Below the pieces are notes generated by a model, which searched no databases, had not been told where the DNA came from, and saw nothing but the letters and a program-made list of their open reading frames with translations. Shown piece after piece: positions 13,472 to 24,613 of a stretch of 64,000 nt of DNA. Numbering within the stretch: the stretch's first letter is position 1; every line of letters starts with the position of its first letter. The stretch lies in assembly GCA_016235025.1 (NCBI GenBank), contig JACRMV010000001.1:744001-808000 (forward strand), in the 5' to 3' direction. Made by a program: the position numbers and the translations under genes. This stretch comes from Rhodocyclales bacterium (GTDB taxonomy: Bacteria; Pseudomonadota; Gammaproteobacteria; Burkholderiales; Rhodocyclaceae).

Positions 13472-14443
13472 TCACCGCACAGTCAATCGGGTCAAGGCGT
13501 TGACCACGCCTTCAGCCATGTCCGCGCCAAACCGCTGGGCAAATTTTTCGGCGAAATTCTCTTTGACGGTGAAGTCGCGGATGTCATCTGCCTTGATAAC
13601 ATCGCGCGCCACGCTTTCCACTGTACCGTACTCGTCGGCCAGACCAAGTTCGATGCTCTTCGCCCCGCTCCACATGAGGCCGGAGAACATCTCGGGGGTT
13701 TCCTTCAAGCGCTTGCCGCGACCCTTGCGCACCACATCGATGAACTGCTGATGAATTTCATTCAGCATGATCTGCGCATGCTCTTTGTGGCGTGCATTCT
13801 GTGGCGAAAATGGATCGAGAAACCCCTTGCTTTCACCGGCCGTCAATAAGCGCCGCTCGACACCCAGCTTTTCCATGCTGCCCGTAAAACCGAATCCATC
13901 CATCAAAACGCCGATCGAGCCGACGATGCTTGCCTTGTCGACAAAAATCCGGTCTGCCGCCACGGCAATGTAATAGCCGCCCGAGGCGCACACGTCCTCG
14001 ACAACGACATGCACTGGAATTGCCGGATGCAGGGCGCGCAGGCGACGAATCTCGTCGTTGATCATCCCTGCCTGGACCGGGCTGCCGCCCGGGCTGTTGA
14101 TGCGCAAAATAACGCCTGCCGTATGCTTGTCCTCGAAGGCGCCTTGCAGGGCGCTGATTACATTTTCAGCATTGACATCGCCTTTGGCCTGAATCACCCC
14201 CGTGAGATTCACCAGTGCCGTGATTTTTTGCCCTTCGACAAATCCCTCGCCCTGCCCCCACTCGAATGCCATGCCCAGAATTATCAGCAGATAGGCAAAT
14301 CCGAGCAGTTTGAAAAAAATGCCCCAGCGTCGCCCCCGCCGCTGCTCGGTAATGGCCTCCAGGGCAACTTTTTCGAGTACTTTGCGTTCCCAGAGCGCAT
14401 CGTTTGGATCATTGCTATCCGACACTGTCTTCACCTTCTTCAA
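13472..14443 (-). CDS. sppA: Signal peptide peptidase SppA (S49 family)
   Basis: LRINSPGGSPVQAG, CASGGYYIAVAADRI, KDR-like MEKLGVERRLLTAGESKGFLDPF. Confidence 0.9.
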   Translation of the reverse strand: MKKVKTVSDSNDPNDALWERKVLEKVALEAITEQRRGRRWGIFFKLLGFAYLLIILGMAFEWGQGEGFVEGQKITALVNLTGVIQAKGDVNAENVISALQGAFEDKHTAGVILRINSPGGSPVQAGMINDEIRRLRALHPAIPVHVVVEDVCASGGYYIAVAADRIFVDKASIVGSIGVLMDGFGFTGSMEKLGVERRLLTAGESKGFLDPFSPQNARHKEHAQIMLNEIHQQFIDVVRKGRGKRLKETPEMFSGLMWSGAKSIELGLADEYGTVESVARDVIKADDIRDFTVKENFAEKFAQRFGADMAEGVVNALTRLTVR

Positions 14444-14780
14444 TCAGAAAAATTTGCTTATCATGTTCAACCGCCATGAGCGGAATCAGCCCCCGGCCAT
14501 TGCATCGTCCCATCGCGCAACGCCCTGTTTCGGGCAAATACAAGGCGCCATGTGTTGCGCAGACCAAGTATAAGCCGGAATAATCAAAGAACTTTCCGTG
14601 ATCCCAGTCGATTTCTATCGGGACATGGGCGCAGCGGTTGAGGTAGGCATATGCCTTGCCACGGAAGCGGATGACAAACGCAGGCTCGGTCTGACCGTGA
14701 CGCTGCACAGTAAAGCGCACCCCCACGCCGCCATCGGCCAGATCGGCGCTGGCGCAAATCAGGCGTTCGTGCACAGCCAT
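14415..14780 (-). CDS. Rieske (2Fe-2S) domain protein
   Basis: CAHVPIEIDW...CATHGALYLPETGRC Rieske-type Cys/His motifs. Confidence 0.8.
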   Translation of the reverse strand: MAVHERLICASADLADGGVGVRFTVQRHGQTEPAFVIRFRGKAYAYLNRCAHVPIEIDWDHGKFFDYSGLYLVCATHGALYLPETGRCAMGRCNGRGLIPLMAVEHDKQIFLIEEGEDSVG

Positions 14781-15412
14781 GCTTCAAGTTGGGCAACATC
14801 GGCGGCGCAAAAAGCAGGAGACTCCGCTTCCAGCAGGGCTCGGGGATGCGCGCCATACGTCACGGCGATGCCAGTGACACCTGCGTTCCTGGCCATTTGC
14901 AGGTCATGGGTGGTATCGCCGATCATCAAAGTCGTCGCTGGCGAGACGCCGAATTCGTCCATCAGTTCTTCCAGCATCTGCGGATGGGGCTTTGAAAAGC
15001 ACTCGTCGGCACAGCGTGAAGCATCAAAATAGCGGCCCAGACCGCTGCTCTCCAGCGCGCGATCAAGCCCGTGGCGAGACTTGCCTGTCGCCACCGCCAA
15101 CTGAAAACCAGCCGTCGCGAGGCCCGTCAGAAGTTGCTCAGTCCCAGCGAAAAGCAGCAGTTCATGATCACGCGCCAGATAGTGATGGCGATACCGCGCC
15201 GACAACTCGGGATACCGATGCGGCGGCAACTCAGGCAATGCCTGACGCAGGGCATCGTCCAGACCGAGGCCAATGATATGCCGGGCGCACTCGTCCGATG
15301 GCGGTGGAATGCCAAGATCGCACGCGGCGGCCTGAATCGAAGTGGCAATCATCCCCGTCGAATCCATCAAGGTGCCATCCCAGTCAAAGACAATCAGTTC
15401 GAACCTGGCCAT
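14759..15412 (-). CDS. HAD-family hydrolase, phosphoglycolate phosphatase-like
   Basis: FDWDGTLMDS, ATGKSRHGLDRAL, MIGDTTHDLQMARNAG. Confidence 0.88.
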   Translation of the reverse strand: MARFELIVFDWDGTLMDSTGMIATSIQAAACDLGIPPPSDECARHIIGLGLDDALRQALPELPPHRYPELSARYRHHYLARDHELLLFAGTEQLLTGLATAGFQLAVATGKSRHGLDRALESSGLGRYFDASRCADECFSKPHPQMLEELMDEFGVSPATTLMIGDTTHDLQMARNAGVTGIAVTYGAHPRALLEAESPAFCAADVAQLEAWLCTNA

Positions 15413-16380
15413 ACGGTATCCATTCCGTAGCTGCGCTTTTCATGTGCATCCAGCTGCGCGACAAAGTTGCGCAGCTCTGGCGGCAGGGGAGATTCGAAGG
15501 CCAGCGGCGCATCACTCAGCGGATGCGGCAAGTTCAAGCGCGCCGCATGAAGAAACATGCGCTTGAGTCCGGTTTTCTGCAACTCGCGATTAAGCGAAAA
15601 ATCGCCATACTTGTCATCTCCGGCCAGCGGGAAGCCCAGATGGGCCAGATGCACACGAATCTGGTGCGTGCGACCCGTTTTCAATTCCACCTCAACCAGG
15701 CTGAAATTCTGCCAGCGGGCAACCAGGCGCACAACAGAATGCGACACCTTGCCTTCAGGATCAACGCAAACGCGCCGCTCCCCCTCGGCGGTCAAATATT
15801 TGAGCAAGGGCAGCCGCACATGCTGCAATTCATTCCGCCAGCCACCCTTGACCAGCGCCAGATAGCGCTTGGCAATGCCGCCCTCACGAAACTGGTCATG
15901 CAGCCGTACCAGCGCCGCGCGCTTCTTCGCCACCACCAGCAGACCGGATGTCTCGCGGTCGAGACGATGCGCCAATTCGAGAAACCTTGCCTGCGGCCGG
16001 GCGCGCCGCAACTGCTCGATCACGCCGAAGCTGACCCCGCTGCCGCCATGTACCGCAACGCCGGCCGGCTTATCGACAATAATCAGCGCCTCGTCTTCAA
16101 ACGCAATGGCAAATTCACGCGCGGGAACAGCCGCTTGCGCTGGCCGCTCGGCCGTACGAATCGGCGGCATGCGGATCGTATCGCCCATCTTGAGCCGATA
16201 CTCGGCCGCTACCCTTCCTTTATTCACCCGCACTTCGCCACTGCGCAAAATCCGGTAGATGTGGCTTTTGGGCACACCCTTGGCGATACGCAGCAAAAAA
16301 TTGTCGATGCGCTGGCCTTCGGCATCATCTCCAACCTCAAGCCATGTCACCGCATCTTTGCTCAAGTCATTAATTTGCAA
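15394..16380 (-). CDS. rluC: 23S rRNA pseudouridine synthase, RluC type
   Basis: S4 domain + ELAHRLDRETSGLLVVAKK; divergent from rne. Confidence 0.9.
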   Translation of the reverse strand: MQINDLSKDAVTWLEVGDDAEGQRIDNFLLRIAKGVPKSHIYRILRSGEVRVNKGRVAAEYRLKMGDTIRMPPIRTAERPAQAAVPAREFAIAFEDEALIIVDKPAGVAVHGGSGVSFGVIEQLRRARPQARFLELAHRLDRETSGLLVVAKKRAALVRLHDQFREGGIAKRYLALVKGGWRNELQHVRLPLLKYLTAEGERRVCVDPEGKVSHSVVRLVARWQNFSLVEVELKTGRTHQIRVHLAHLGFPLAGDDKYGDFSLNRELQKTGLKRMFLHAARLNLPHPLSDAPLAFESPLPPELRNFVAQLDAHEKRSYGMDTVWPGSN

Positions 16381-16786
16381 TATACTGATTCCTTGATTGG
16401 CCGTCCCGTAACCGTGTGCCTGATAGCCCGAAGTGGTATCAGAGGCGCTGTTCCCGTGACGTTGTTACTAGCGCCGAATCCCGCAGCGATTGATCTTGAT
16501 CCTTCGTTAAACCAGCGGGACAACGCAAGCAGCAAAGGTGTGCAGCACAGCCGGATTTTCCGACAAAGGTGCAACTCCAGCCGATCACGGGGTTTTCGCT
16601 CGCCCGAAAGAAGGAGCGGATACTACTTGATTGCGCGTACTACACGCACAGACGGGCACAGATTATCGGATGCTGATTTGACTCAGCAACCGTTTTTGAA
16701 TGACAAGTCATCAATTTAATTTGCCAATACCCCACATGGGTCCCATGAACCTGCTAACCCAATTGCAAATCCGGTGAGAACTTTAC

Positions 16787-16820
16787 ACATGGCGCAGGTG
16801 TCCTGACACCTGTGCCATGT
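16787..16820 (+). promoter_or_regulatory. 16-bp-arm hairpin in the rne 5' region
   Basis: ACATGGCGCAGGTGTC-CT-GACACCTGTGCCATGT, 15/16 complementary, 45 bp before the rne start. Confidence 0.7.
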
Positions 16821-16865
16821 AACTTGTCGTGCCCTCCTGCCAGTAGATCGCGTAGGAGAACACAG

Positions 16866-19550
16866 ATGAAACGCATGCTTTTCAATGCGACGCAAGCCGA
16901 GGAACTCCGCGTCGCGATTGTTGATGGTCAAAAACTGATTGACCTCGATATCGAATCGGCCTCGAAAGAACAACGCAAGAGCAACATTTACAAGGCCATC
17001 ATCACCCGTCTCGAGCCCAGTCTCGAAGCAGCTTTTGTTGACTATGGCTCTGAACGACATGGCTTTCTGCCGTTCAAGGAAATTTCCCGTACCTACTTCA
17101 AGCCGGGTGTCGAAGTCGGCAAGGCGCGCATCCAGGACGTCCTGTCGGTCGGACAGGAACTTATCGTCCAGGTGGAAAAGGACGAGCGCGGCAACAAGGG
17201 CGCCGCGCTGACCACCTATATTTCGCTGGCCGGTCGTTACCTCGTCCTGATGCCAAACAATCCGCGCGGTGGTGGCGTCTCGCGCCGCATCGAAGGCGAG
17301 GATCGCCAGGAACTGCGCGAAGTCATGGATCAGCTTGAAGTGCCTGCCGGCGTCAGCCTGATTGCCCGTACCGCAGGGATCGGGCGCTCGGTGGAAGAAC
17401 TCCAGTGGGATTTGAATTACCTGTTGCAACTGTGGAATGCCATTGATGGTGCAGCCAAGGCACAAAATGGCGCCTTCCTGATCTATCAGGAATCCAGTCT
17501 CGTGATTCGCGCCATTCGTGACTACTTCCATGCCGAAATCGGCGAAATCCTGATCGATACCGACGACGTCTTCGATCAGGCGCAGCAGTTCATGGCACAT
17601 GTGATGCCGGGCTATATTTCACGCATAAAACGCTACCAGGACGACGTGCCGCTGTTCTCGCGCTTCCAGATCGAACACCAGATCGAATCGGCCTATTCAC
17701 GCCAGGTCACGCTTCCCTCCGGCGGCGCCATCGTCATCGACCACACGGAAGCGTTGGTGTCGGTCGACGTCAACTCCGGCCGCGCCACCAAGGGCAGCGA
17801 CATCGAGGAGACCGCGCTGCGCACCAACTGCGAAGCCGCCGACGAGATCGCCCGCCAGTTAAGGCTGCGTGACCTGGGCGGCCTGATCGTGATCGACTTC
17901 ATCGACATGGATGCCAGCAAGAACCAGCGTGAAGTCGAAAACCGTTTGCGGGATGCGCTGTATCACGATCGCGCCCGCGTCCAGACCGGCAAGATCAGCC
18001 GTTTCGGCCTACTTGAGCTTTCCCGCCAGCGTCTGCGTCCGGCACTGGCTGAAACCAGTTATATCACCTGCCCGCGCTGCACCGGCACCGGCCACATCCG
18101 CAGCACCGAATCCGCTGCGCTGCACATCCTGCGTATTCTCGAAGAAGAAGCCATGAAGGAAAACACCGGTGCCCTGCATTGCCAGGTTCCGGTCGATGTC
18201 GGCACCTTCCTGCTCAATGAGAAACGTGTTGATATCGCCCGTATCGAGTCGCGTCACCACGTCAGTCTGGTCATCATCCCCAACCGGCATCTGGAAACAC
18301 CGGCACACGAAATCACCCGGGTGCGTCACGAGCAACTCAATGCTGAAGGCCAGGCTCAACGCGCCAGTTACCAGATGGTCGCCACACCTGCCGGCGAGGC
18401 CTATCAAACGCCCTCGGCCCAGGCTGACAGCAAAGCAACCCGGGTTGAAGCCGCCGTACGTGGCATCACGCCCGACCAGCCGGCGCCCATCGTCGAACCG
18501 AAACCAGCACCGCAAGCGGTTCAGCCCAAGGCCAGCAGCGGCGGGATATTTGGAAAAATCGTGGGTTTCTTCCTCGGCGAAAAAGCCCCGGCCGAGCCTG
18601 CAATAAAAGAAGAATCGAGCGATAAACAACGTCCTCGCCGCGATGGCCGCGATCGCAACCGTGACGGAAACAGGGATGGCTCCCGCGGACGCGACCGGAA
18701 CGCCCGCCGGGAGGGGGGCGAACGCAAAGAACGCCCTGAACAACGCACCCCAAACAAGCGCGAAGAAGTACCCAGCGAAGAAGCCAGCCGTCGCCCGCGT
18801 GAAAAAGCCGGCGAGCCTCGCGAAGCCAGGGAGCCCAAGGAAACCGTGGAAGCCCGGGAACCGCGTCCGCCACGCCAGCCGCGTCCGCCGCGTGAGCCGC
18901 GTCCGCCTCGCGCCGATACGGGTGATGCACAGGCCGCCGTCTCGCCAGCGCCGACTTTTAGCGAAGAAAATGGACAAGCTGCCGAAGGCGAGGCCCGCAG
19001 CGGCCGGCGCAGCCGGGGTCGCGGTCGTGGCCGCGGTCGTGGCGATGAGGGTGCGAGCCCCGGTGCCGTCCAGGCTGAAACCGCTGCCGCCTTCGAGGCA
19101 TCTCCTGTTGCAGCCGAAATCACGGCCGCCGTACCTGCGTTCGTCCCGGCTCCGGTTAGCGACACTACGCCAGAGACGCTCCCTTCTGCCGCACCTGTTC
19201 CGGTCGCTGCTTCCGAACCCGTAGCAATCGAAACGCCGACGCCCGTATTCACAGCGGCAGCACCCGTCGAAACCGCGCCCGCGCCGTTGCCAGCAGCACC
19301 CGTGGAGCAAGCTGTGCCGGCGCCCATCGTTATGGCGGAAGCACCTGCTGCAATCGTTCCAGCAGCACAAGCGGCGCCGGAGGATGTCTCCAAAGCGCTG
19401 GTGCAAGCCGGGCTGGTGATGATTCAAACGACAGGTACGCCGTCTCCGGTCGTGGCAAGCGCTCCGAGCCAGCCGCTGGGCCGCAAACCCAAAGCGGCTC
19501 CGGTTATCGCTGACGAGCCCCTGCAGATGGTGGAAACCCGGCGCGACTGA
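16866..19550 (+). CDS. rne: Ribonuclease E
   Basis: [32 protein letters not shown]1 domain, CPRCTGTG Zn-link; disordered Arg/Pro-rich C-terminus. Confidence 0.96.
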   Translation: MKRMLFNATQAEELRVAIVDGQKLIDLDIESASKEQRKSNIYKAIITRLEPSLEAAFVDYGSERHGFLPFKEISRTYFKPGVEVGKARIQDVLSVGQELIVQVEKDERGNKGAALTTYISLAGRYLVLMPNNPRGGGVSRRIEGEDRQELREVMDQLEVPAGVSLIARTAGIGRSVEELQWDLNYLLQLWNAIDGAAKAQNGAFLIYQESSLVIRAIRDYFHAEIGEILIDTDDVFDQAQQFMAHVMPGYISRIKRYQDDVPLFSRFQIEHQIESAYSRQVTLPSGGAIVIDHTEALVSVDVNSGRATKGSDIEETALRTNCEAADEIARQLRLRDLGGLIVIDFIDMDASKNQREVENRLRDALYHDRARVQTGKISRFGLLELSRQRLRPALAETSYITCPRCTGTGHIRSTESAALHILRILEEEAMKENTGALHCQVPVDVGTFLLNEKRVDIARIESRHHVSLVIIPNRHLETPAHEITRVRHEQLNAEGQAQRASYQMVATPAGEAYQTPSAQADSKATRVEAAVRGITPDQPAPIVEPKPAPQAVQPKASSGGIFGKIVGFFLGEKAPAEPAIKEESSDKQRPRRDGRDRNRDGNRDGSRGRDRNARREGGERKERPEQRTPNKREEVPSEEASRRPREKAGEPREAREPKETVEAREPRPPRQPRPPREPRPPRADTGDAQAAVSPAPTFSEENGQAAEGEARSGRRSRGRGRGRGRGDEGASPGAVQAETAAAFEASPVAAEITAAVPAFVPAPVSDTTPETLPSAAPVPVAASEPVAIETPTPVFTAAAPVETAPAPLPAAPVEQAVPAPIVMAEAPAAIVPAAQAAPEDVSKALVQAGLVMIQTTGTPSPVVASAPSQPLGRKPKAAPVIADEPLQMVETRRD
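18857..18914 (+). repeat. 18-bp coding tandem repeat (about 3 units, PRPPR)
   Basis: ccgcgtccgccac-gccagccgcgtccgccgc-gtgagccgcgtccgcctc in rne C-terminal scaffold. Confidence 0.7.
18936..18959 (+). repeat. Dispersed 24-bp element inside rne (forward)
   Basis: GCCGTCTCGCCAGCGCCGACTTTT exact consensus; encodes AVSPAPTF. Confidence 0.85.
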
Positions 19551-19565
19551 TGTTTATCGCACCAG

Positions 19566-19605
19566 AAAGCGGGCGCTTCAGTAAATGAAGCGCCCGCTTT
19601 TTTAT
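19566..19605 (+). terminator. Rho-independent terminator after rne
   Basis: AAAGCGGGCGCTTCA-GTAAA-TGAAGCGCCCGCTTTTTT, perfect long stem plus T tract. Confidence 0.95.
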
Positions 19606-19741
19606 TGACCGCAGCACGCATCCCGCCTGTAGCCAAGAAGCAGAAACCAAAAATAACCTGCCACTCTTGCGTTATTCAAGGCAGTGAAGACCGTCGCCCC
19701 GGATACCATGGGCTATCTACTGGAACGAACTGAAGCCCGCC

Positions 19742-20707
19742 ATGCTGATCAATTGCGTCGCCTACCAGAAGGGCAAAAAACTGGCCGACATTCCAATCGC
19801 TGAAATCAGCGACTACCTTGTCCAGCCGGATTGTTTCGTCTGGGTCGCATTGCGTGATGCCGCACCGGAAGAACTCAGCGAGATGCAACAAGAGTTTGGC
19901 CTGCACGAGCTGGCGGTCGAGGATGCGCACCACGGGCACCAGCGGCCGAAGATCGAGGAATACGACGATTCGATTTTCGCCGTGATGCACCTGATCGAAA
20001 TCATCGACGGCGAATTGAATTTTGGCGAGCTGGCTGTCTTTGCCGGAAAAAACTATGTGCTCTCGGTGCGGAACGGCGGCCAACAGAACTTCCTTGGCGT
20101 ACGCAGTCGCTGCGAACAGGAACCACACCTGCTCAAACTCGGCGCCGGTTTCGTTTTTTATGCCCTGATGGATGCCGTCGTCGATCGTTATTTCCCGGCC
20201 ATTGATGCCCTTGAATCAGAGCTGGAGCTGATTGAGGACAAAATTTTCTCCAAAGGCTCGACCCGTTCCAACATCGAGCAACTGTATGAACTGAAACGCA
20301 AGGTAATGCGGCTCAAGCATGCCGTGGCGCCACTGATGGAAGCCAGCGGCAAGCTCTACAGCGGCCGCGTGCCTGCGGTATGCGCCAACACCAAGCACTA
20401 CTTTCGTGACGTCTCCGACCACCTCAGCCGAGTCAACACCTCGATTGACAGCATTCGCGACACCATCGGCACGGCCATCCAGGTCAATCTTTCAATGGTC
20501 GCCATTGAAGAAAGCGAAGTCAATAAACGACTCGCCGCCTGGGCCGGTATTTTCGCCGTGGCAACCGCCTTCGCCGGCATCTGGGGCATGAATTTCAAGG
20601 CCATGCCCGAGCTCCAGTGGGACTATGGCTACCCCATGGCGCTGGGATTGATCGCCGTCACTTGCGGCGTCCTGTATCGTCGATTCAAGCGCGCCGGCTG
20701 GCTTTGA
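19742..20707 (+). CDS. corA: CorA-family magnesium/cobalt transporter
   Basis: C-terminal WGMNFKAMPEL (GMN motif) and YGYPMALGL. Confidence 0.93.
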   Translation: MLINCVAYQKGKKLADIPIAEISDYLVQPDCFVWVALRDAAPEELSEMQQEFGLHELAVEDAHHGHQRPKIEEYDDSIFAVMHLIEIIDGELNFGELAVFAGKNYVLSVRNGGQQNFLGVRSRCEQEPHLLKLGAGFVFYALMDAVVDRYFPAIDALESELELIEDKIFSKGSTRSNIEQLYELKRKVMRLKHAVAPLMEASGKLYSGRVPAVCANTKHYFRDVSDHLSRVNTSIDSIRDTIGTAIQVNLSMVAIEESEVNKRLAAWAGIFAVATAFAGIWGMNFKAMPELQWDYGYPMALGLIAVTCGVLYRRFKRAGWL

Positions 20708-20715
20708 CCGGCGAC

Positions 20716-22785
20716 TCAGGCGACGCGCCCGGAATCATGGGCTTCCGCGCCAAATGCCAGGCGCCTGATGCGGAACAACTCATCACGCGCGGCGGCGGCC
20801 GCTTCAAACTCGAGATTCCTGGCATGCTCCTGCATCGCCTTTTCCAGCCGCTTGATTTCGCGCGCCAGATCCTTCTCGCTCATGGCTTCGTAGCGCGCCG
20901 CCTCCTGTGCCGCCTTGAGCTCGGTTACCGCGCTGTCCGCATCGTAAATGCCGTCGATGATGTCCTTGATGCGCTTTTGCACACCGCGCGGAATTATGCC
21001 ATTCGCTTCGTTGTGCGCCACCTGCCTGGCGCGGCGGCGTTCCGTTTCGGCAATCGCGCGCTGCATCGAATCGGTCATCCGGTCCGCATACAGAATCGCC
21101 GTGCCGTGGATATGGCGCGCCGCCCGCCCCATGGTCTGGATCAGCGAACGGGTAGAGCGCAAAAAGCCTTCCTTGTCGGCATCGAGGATCGCCACCAGAG
21201 AAACTTCAGGGATGTCCAGTCCCTCGCGCAGCAGGTTGATGCCGATCAGCACGTCGAACTCGCCAAGGCGCAGGTCGCGGATGATTTCGACCCGCTCCAC
21301 GGTATCGATGTCCGAATGCAGATAGCGTACCTTGATGCCATTGTCGGCCAGATAGTCCGTAAGCTGCTCGGCCAGTCGCTTGGTCAAGGTCGTTACCAGC
21401 ACCCGCTCGCCTACGGCAATGCGCTTTTTGATCTCGGCCAGCAAATCATCCACCTGCGTAGCCGCCGGACGCACCTCCACTACCGGATCGACAAGGCCCG
21501 TCGGCCGCACCAGCTGTTCCACCACCTGCCCCTGATGCGCCTCCTCGTAAACAGAGGGCGTCGCCGAAACGAAAATTGTCTGCGGCATCAGCCGCTCGAA
21601 CTCCTCGAATTTCAGCGGCCGGTTATCCAGCGCTGATGGCAGGCGAAAACCGTAATTCACCAGGTTTTCCTTGCGCGAACGGTCGCCCTTGTACATCGCA
21701 CCCACCTGCGGAATCGCGACATGGGATTCATCGACGAACATCAGTGCATCGGCCGGAAGATAGTCGTACAGCGTCGGCGGCGGCTCGCCCGGCTGGCGCC
21801 CGGACAGATGCCGCGAATAATTTTCGATGCCCTTGCAAAAGCCCAGTTGATCGAGCATTTCCAGATCAAAGCGGGTGCGCTGCTCGATGCGCTGCAACTC
21901 CACCAGCTTCTGCTCGTGCGTGAACGTTTCGACGCGCTCGCGCAGCTCCGCCTTGATCTTCTCGATCGCCCGCAGCACCGTGGCGCGCGGCGTCACATAA
22001 TGGCTCGACGGAAACACCGTAAAGCGTCCCAGCTTTTGCCGGGGATGGCCGGTCAAGGGATCGAACAGCGTCAGCGTCTCGACCTCGTCATCGAACAACA
22101 CGATGCGAACTGCATTTTCGGCATTCTCGGCCGGAAACACGTCGATCACATCACCCCGTACACGGTAGGTGCCGCGCCGGAAATCGGCTTCATTACGCTC
22201 GTACTGCATCTCCGCCAGCCGCCGGATAATCTCGCGCTGCCCGATCTTCTCGCCCTGCTTCAGATGCAGGATCATGCTGTGGTAATCGACCGGGTCGCCG
22301 ATGCCGTAGATCGCCGAAACCGTGCACACGATCACCACATCGCGCCGCTCCAGCAAACTCTTGGTCGCCGAAAGGCGCATCTGCTCGATATGCTCGTTGA
22401 TCGCCGAATCCTTCTCGATGAACAGATCGCGCGATGGCACATAGGCTTCAGGCTGGTAGTAATCGTAGTAGGAAACGAAATACTCCACCGCGTTCTCCGG
22501 AAAGAACTCGCGGAACTCGGAGTACAACTGCGCCGCCAGCGTCTTGTTGGGCGCCAGCACCAGCGCCGGACGCCCCATGCGGGCAATCACGTTGGCCATC
22601 GTGAACGTCTTGCCCGAGCCCGTTACACCCAGCAAAGTCTGGAACGACAATCCATCACCGATACCTTCGGTCAGCAAACGGATCGCCTCCGGCTGATCAC
22701 CGGCCGGAGCAAACGGCTGATGCAGGCGAAACGGACTGCCGGGGAAATTGACCACCTGCCCCTTCAAATCATGAACCTCACCCAC
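20716..22785 (-). CDS. uvrB: Excinuclease ABC subunit B
   Basis: [34 protein letters not shown]-box helicase motifs. Confidence 0.97.
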   Translation of the reverse strand: MGEVHDLKGQVVNFPGSPFRLHQPFAPAGDQPEAIRLLTEGIGDGLSFQTLLGVTGSGKTFTMANVIARMGRPALVLAPNKTLAAQLYSEFREFFPENAVEYFVSYYDYYQPEAYVPSRDLFIEKDSAINEHIEQMRLSATKSLLERRDVVIVCTVSAIYGIGDPVDYHSMILHLKQGEKIGQREIIRRLAEMQYERNEADFRRGTYRVRGDVIDVFPAENAENAVRIVLFDDEVETLTLFDPLTGHPRQKLGRFTVFPSSHYVTPRATVLRAIEKIKAELRERVETFTHEQKLVELQRIEQRTRFDLEMLDQLGFCKGIENYSRHLSGRQPGEPPPTLYDYLPADALMFVDESHVAIPQVGAMYKGDRSRKENLVNYGFRLPSALDNRPLKFEEFERLMPQTIFVSATPSVYEEAHQGQVVEQLVRPTGLVDPVVEVRPAATQVDDLLAEIKKRIAVGERVLVTTLTKRLAEQLTDYLADNGIKVRYLHSDIDTVERVEIIRDLRLGEFDVLIGINLLREGLDIPEVSLVAILDADKEGFLRSTRSLIQTMGRAARHIHGTAILYADRMTDSMQRAIAETERRRARQVAHNEANGIIPRGVQKRIKDIIDGIYDADSAVTELKAAQEAARYEAMSEKDLAREIKRLEKAMQEHARNLEFEAAAAARDELFRIRRLAFGAEAHDSGRVA

Positions 22786-22919
22786 GCCTTACCTCATCTC
22801 ATCCAGTGCAATTCGATCAGGAAAACCCACGGCTTGCCGACCAAAACCACCCACTCAATCGGTTATTATTACGCGCTTTGCCAATGGACGGCAGATCGTC
22901 GCAAGATCAACACAAGATC

Positions 22920-22944
22920 GCCGTCTCGCCAGCGCCGACTTTTT
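22920..22944 (+). repeat. Dispersed 24-bp element (forward), intergenic uvrB/aminotransferase
   Basis: GCCGTCTCGCCAGCGCCGACTTTTT exact consensus, identical to the rne copy. Confidence 0.9.
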
Positions 22945-22969
22945 ATCCATTCATTTTTCTGGAGTGCTC

Positions 22970-24175
22970 ATGAGTTCGATTTTTTCCGCCGTTGAAATGG
23001 CCCCGCGCGACCCGATTCTCGGCCTGACCGAAGGCTTCAACGCCGACACCCACGCCACCAAGGTGAACCTCGGCGTCGGGGTGTATTACGACGACAATGG
23101 AAAACTTCCGCTGCTCGGCGCCGTCAAGGCCGCTGAAAAAGCGCGCCTGGAAACCACTCCGCCACGCGGCTACCAGCCCATCGAAGGCCTTGCCGCCTAC
23201 AACCAGGCCGTGCAAACCCTCATCTTCGGCGCTGGTTCCCCCCTGCTGGCCGAAGGCCGCACCGTCACCATCGAAGCCCTTGGCGGCACCGGCGCCCTCA
23301 AGGTCGGCGCCGACTTCCTCAAGCGCCTTTACCCTGACGCCAAGGTCTATATCAGCGACCCGAGCTGGGAAAACCATCGCGCCCTGTTCGAATCGGCCGA
23401 CTTCACCGTCGAAACCTACCCCTACTACGATGCCGCCACGCGCGGCGTGAACTTCGCCGGCATGAAGGCCTGTCTCGAAAGCTTGCCCGCCCACTCCATC
23501 ATCCTGCTCCACGCCTGCTGCCACAATCCGACCGGCGCCGACCTCGACACCGCGCAATGGCAGCAAGTGGTCGATGTCATCCGCGCCAGAAACCTGATCG
23601 CCTTCATTGACATGGCCTACCAGGGCTTCGCCGACGGCATTGAACAGGACGCCATCGCCCCCCGGCTGTTCGCCGCCTCCGGCCTGCAATTCTTCATCTC
23701 CAGCAGCTTTTCAAAATCCTTCTCGCTGTATGGCGAACGTGTCGGCGCCCTGACCCTGGTCACCGCCAGCAAGGACGAAGCCGCGCGCGTGCTCTCGCAA
23801 GTCAAGCGCGTTATCCGCACCAACTACTCGAACCCACCCACCCACGGCGGCGCCATCGTGGCCGCCATCCTGTCGAACCCCGAACTGCGCCAGCAATGGG
23901 AAACCGAGCTTGCTGCCATGCGTGACCGCATCCGCATCATGCGCGTTGCCCTGGTCGACAAACTGAAAGCCCATGGCGTCGCTCAGGATTTCTCTTTTGT
24001 CATCAAGCAACGCGGCATGTTTTCCTACACCGGCCTTACGGCGCAACACGTCGAGCAACTGAAGAATGACTTTGGCATCTATGCCGTCAGCACCGGTCGC
24101 ATCTGCCTGGCCGCCCTGAACAGCAAGAACATCGACTACGTCGCCACCGCCATCGCCACGGTGCTGAAGAAGTAA
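22970..24175 (+). CDS. Aromatic amino acid/aspartate aminotransferase
   Basis: MSSIFSAVEMAPRDPILGLTEGFNAD; SSSFSKSFSLYGERVGAL PLP-lysine region. Confidence 0.93.
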   Translation: MSSIFSAVEMAPRDPILGLTEGFNADTHATKVNLGVGVYYDDNGKLPLLGAVKAAEKARLETTPPRGYQPIEGLAAYNQAVQTLIFGAGSPLLAEGRTVTIEALGGTGALKVGADFLKRLYPDAKVYISDPSWENHRALFESADFTVETYPYYDAATRGVNFAGMKACLESLPAHSIILLHACCHNPTGADLDTAQWQQVVDVIRARNLIAFIDMAYQGFADGIEQDAIAPRLFAASGLQFFISSSFSKSFSLYGERVGALTLVTASKDEAARVLSQVKRVIRTNYSNPPTHGGAIVAAILSNPELRQQWETELAAMRDRIRIMRVALVDKLKAHGVAQDFSFVIKQRGMFSYTGLTAQHVEQLKNDFGIYAVSTGRICLAALNSKNIDYVATAIATVLKK

Positions 24176-24248
24176 GTAAACCGGCAACAAACCTGTTGCG
24201 AGCCAAAAGGCGGCCGGCTATAATTCGCGCCTCTTGCAGCAATGCAAT

Positions 24249-24324
24249 TCCTCGATAGCTCAGTCGGTAGAGCGCCGGACTGTTAATCCGTAGGTCCCTG
24301 GTTCGAGCCCAGGTCGAGGAGCCA
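24249..24324 (+). tRNA. tRNA-Asn (GTT anticodon)
   Basis: TCCTCGATAGCTCAGTCGGTAGAGCGCCGGACTGTTAATCCGTAGGTCCCTGGTTCGAGCCCAGGTCGAGGAGCCA; cloverleaf arms pair, CCA encoded. Confidence 0.97.
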
Positions 24325-24613
24325 GTAATACCAAGGGTCTAGCCAAAAAAGCTAGGCCCTTATCTTTTGCTTCTGTTCCGTTCCGTAGAGAAAATGTAAG
24401 GAACTGAACCACGCTACAACCGCCTCAAACATCCTGCGTCTGCTACCTTTTGCAGCACTATCTACGCCCCTCACCTCTGCTCACAGTAGCAACGGAATCG
24501 GTTAGGATTACCATGTGAATGGCAGGGACCTCGGCAGCCTCCCTGTAGGACAGACGTGTTTCAGCGTCCAAGGTCTGCTCCAATCGGTTTCCCGATCCGA
24601 GGGAGTATTGGAC

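Noticed and set aside
14927-14950. Element copy in the HAD phosphatase (GVSPATTLMIGD)
   Set aside because: As strong evidence: this is a conserved HAD motif region and the match is degenerate, so coding convergence is adequate.
21721-22995. 424-aa ORF antisense to uvrB
   Set aside because: His/Arg-rich shadow frame with no domain; uvrB is unambiguous.
24337-24364. Hairpin after tRNA-Asn (GGGTCTAGCC-AAAAAA-GCTAGGCCC)
   Set aside because: As a novel element: most simply the tRNA transcript terminator.
24249-24613. Genomic island integrated at tRNA-Asn carrying chrA
   Set aside because: No integrase and no duplicated tRNA 3' end in the window; the following genes look chromosomal.
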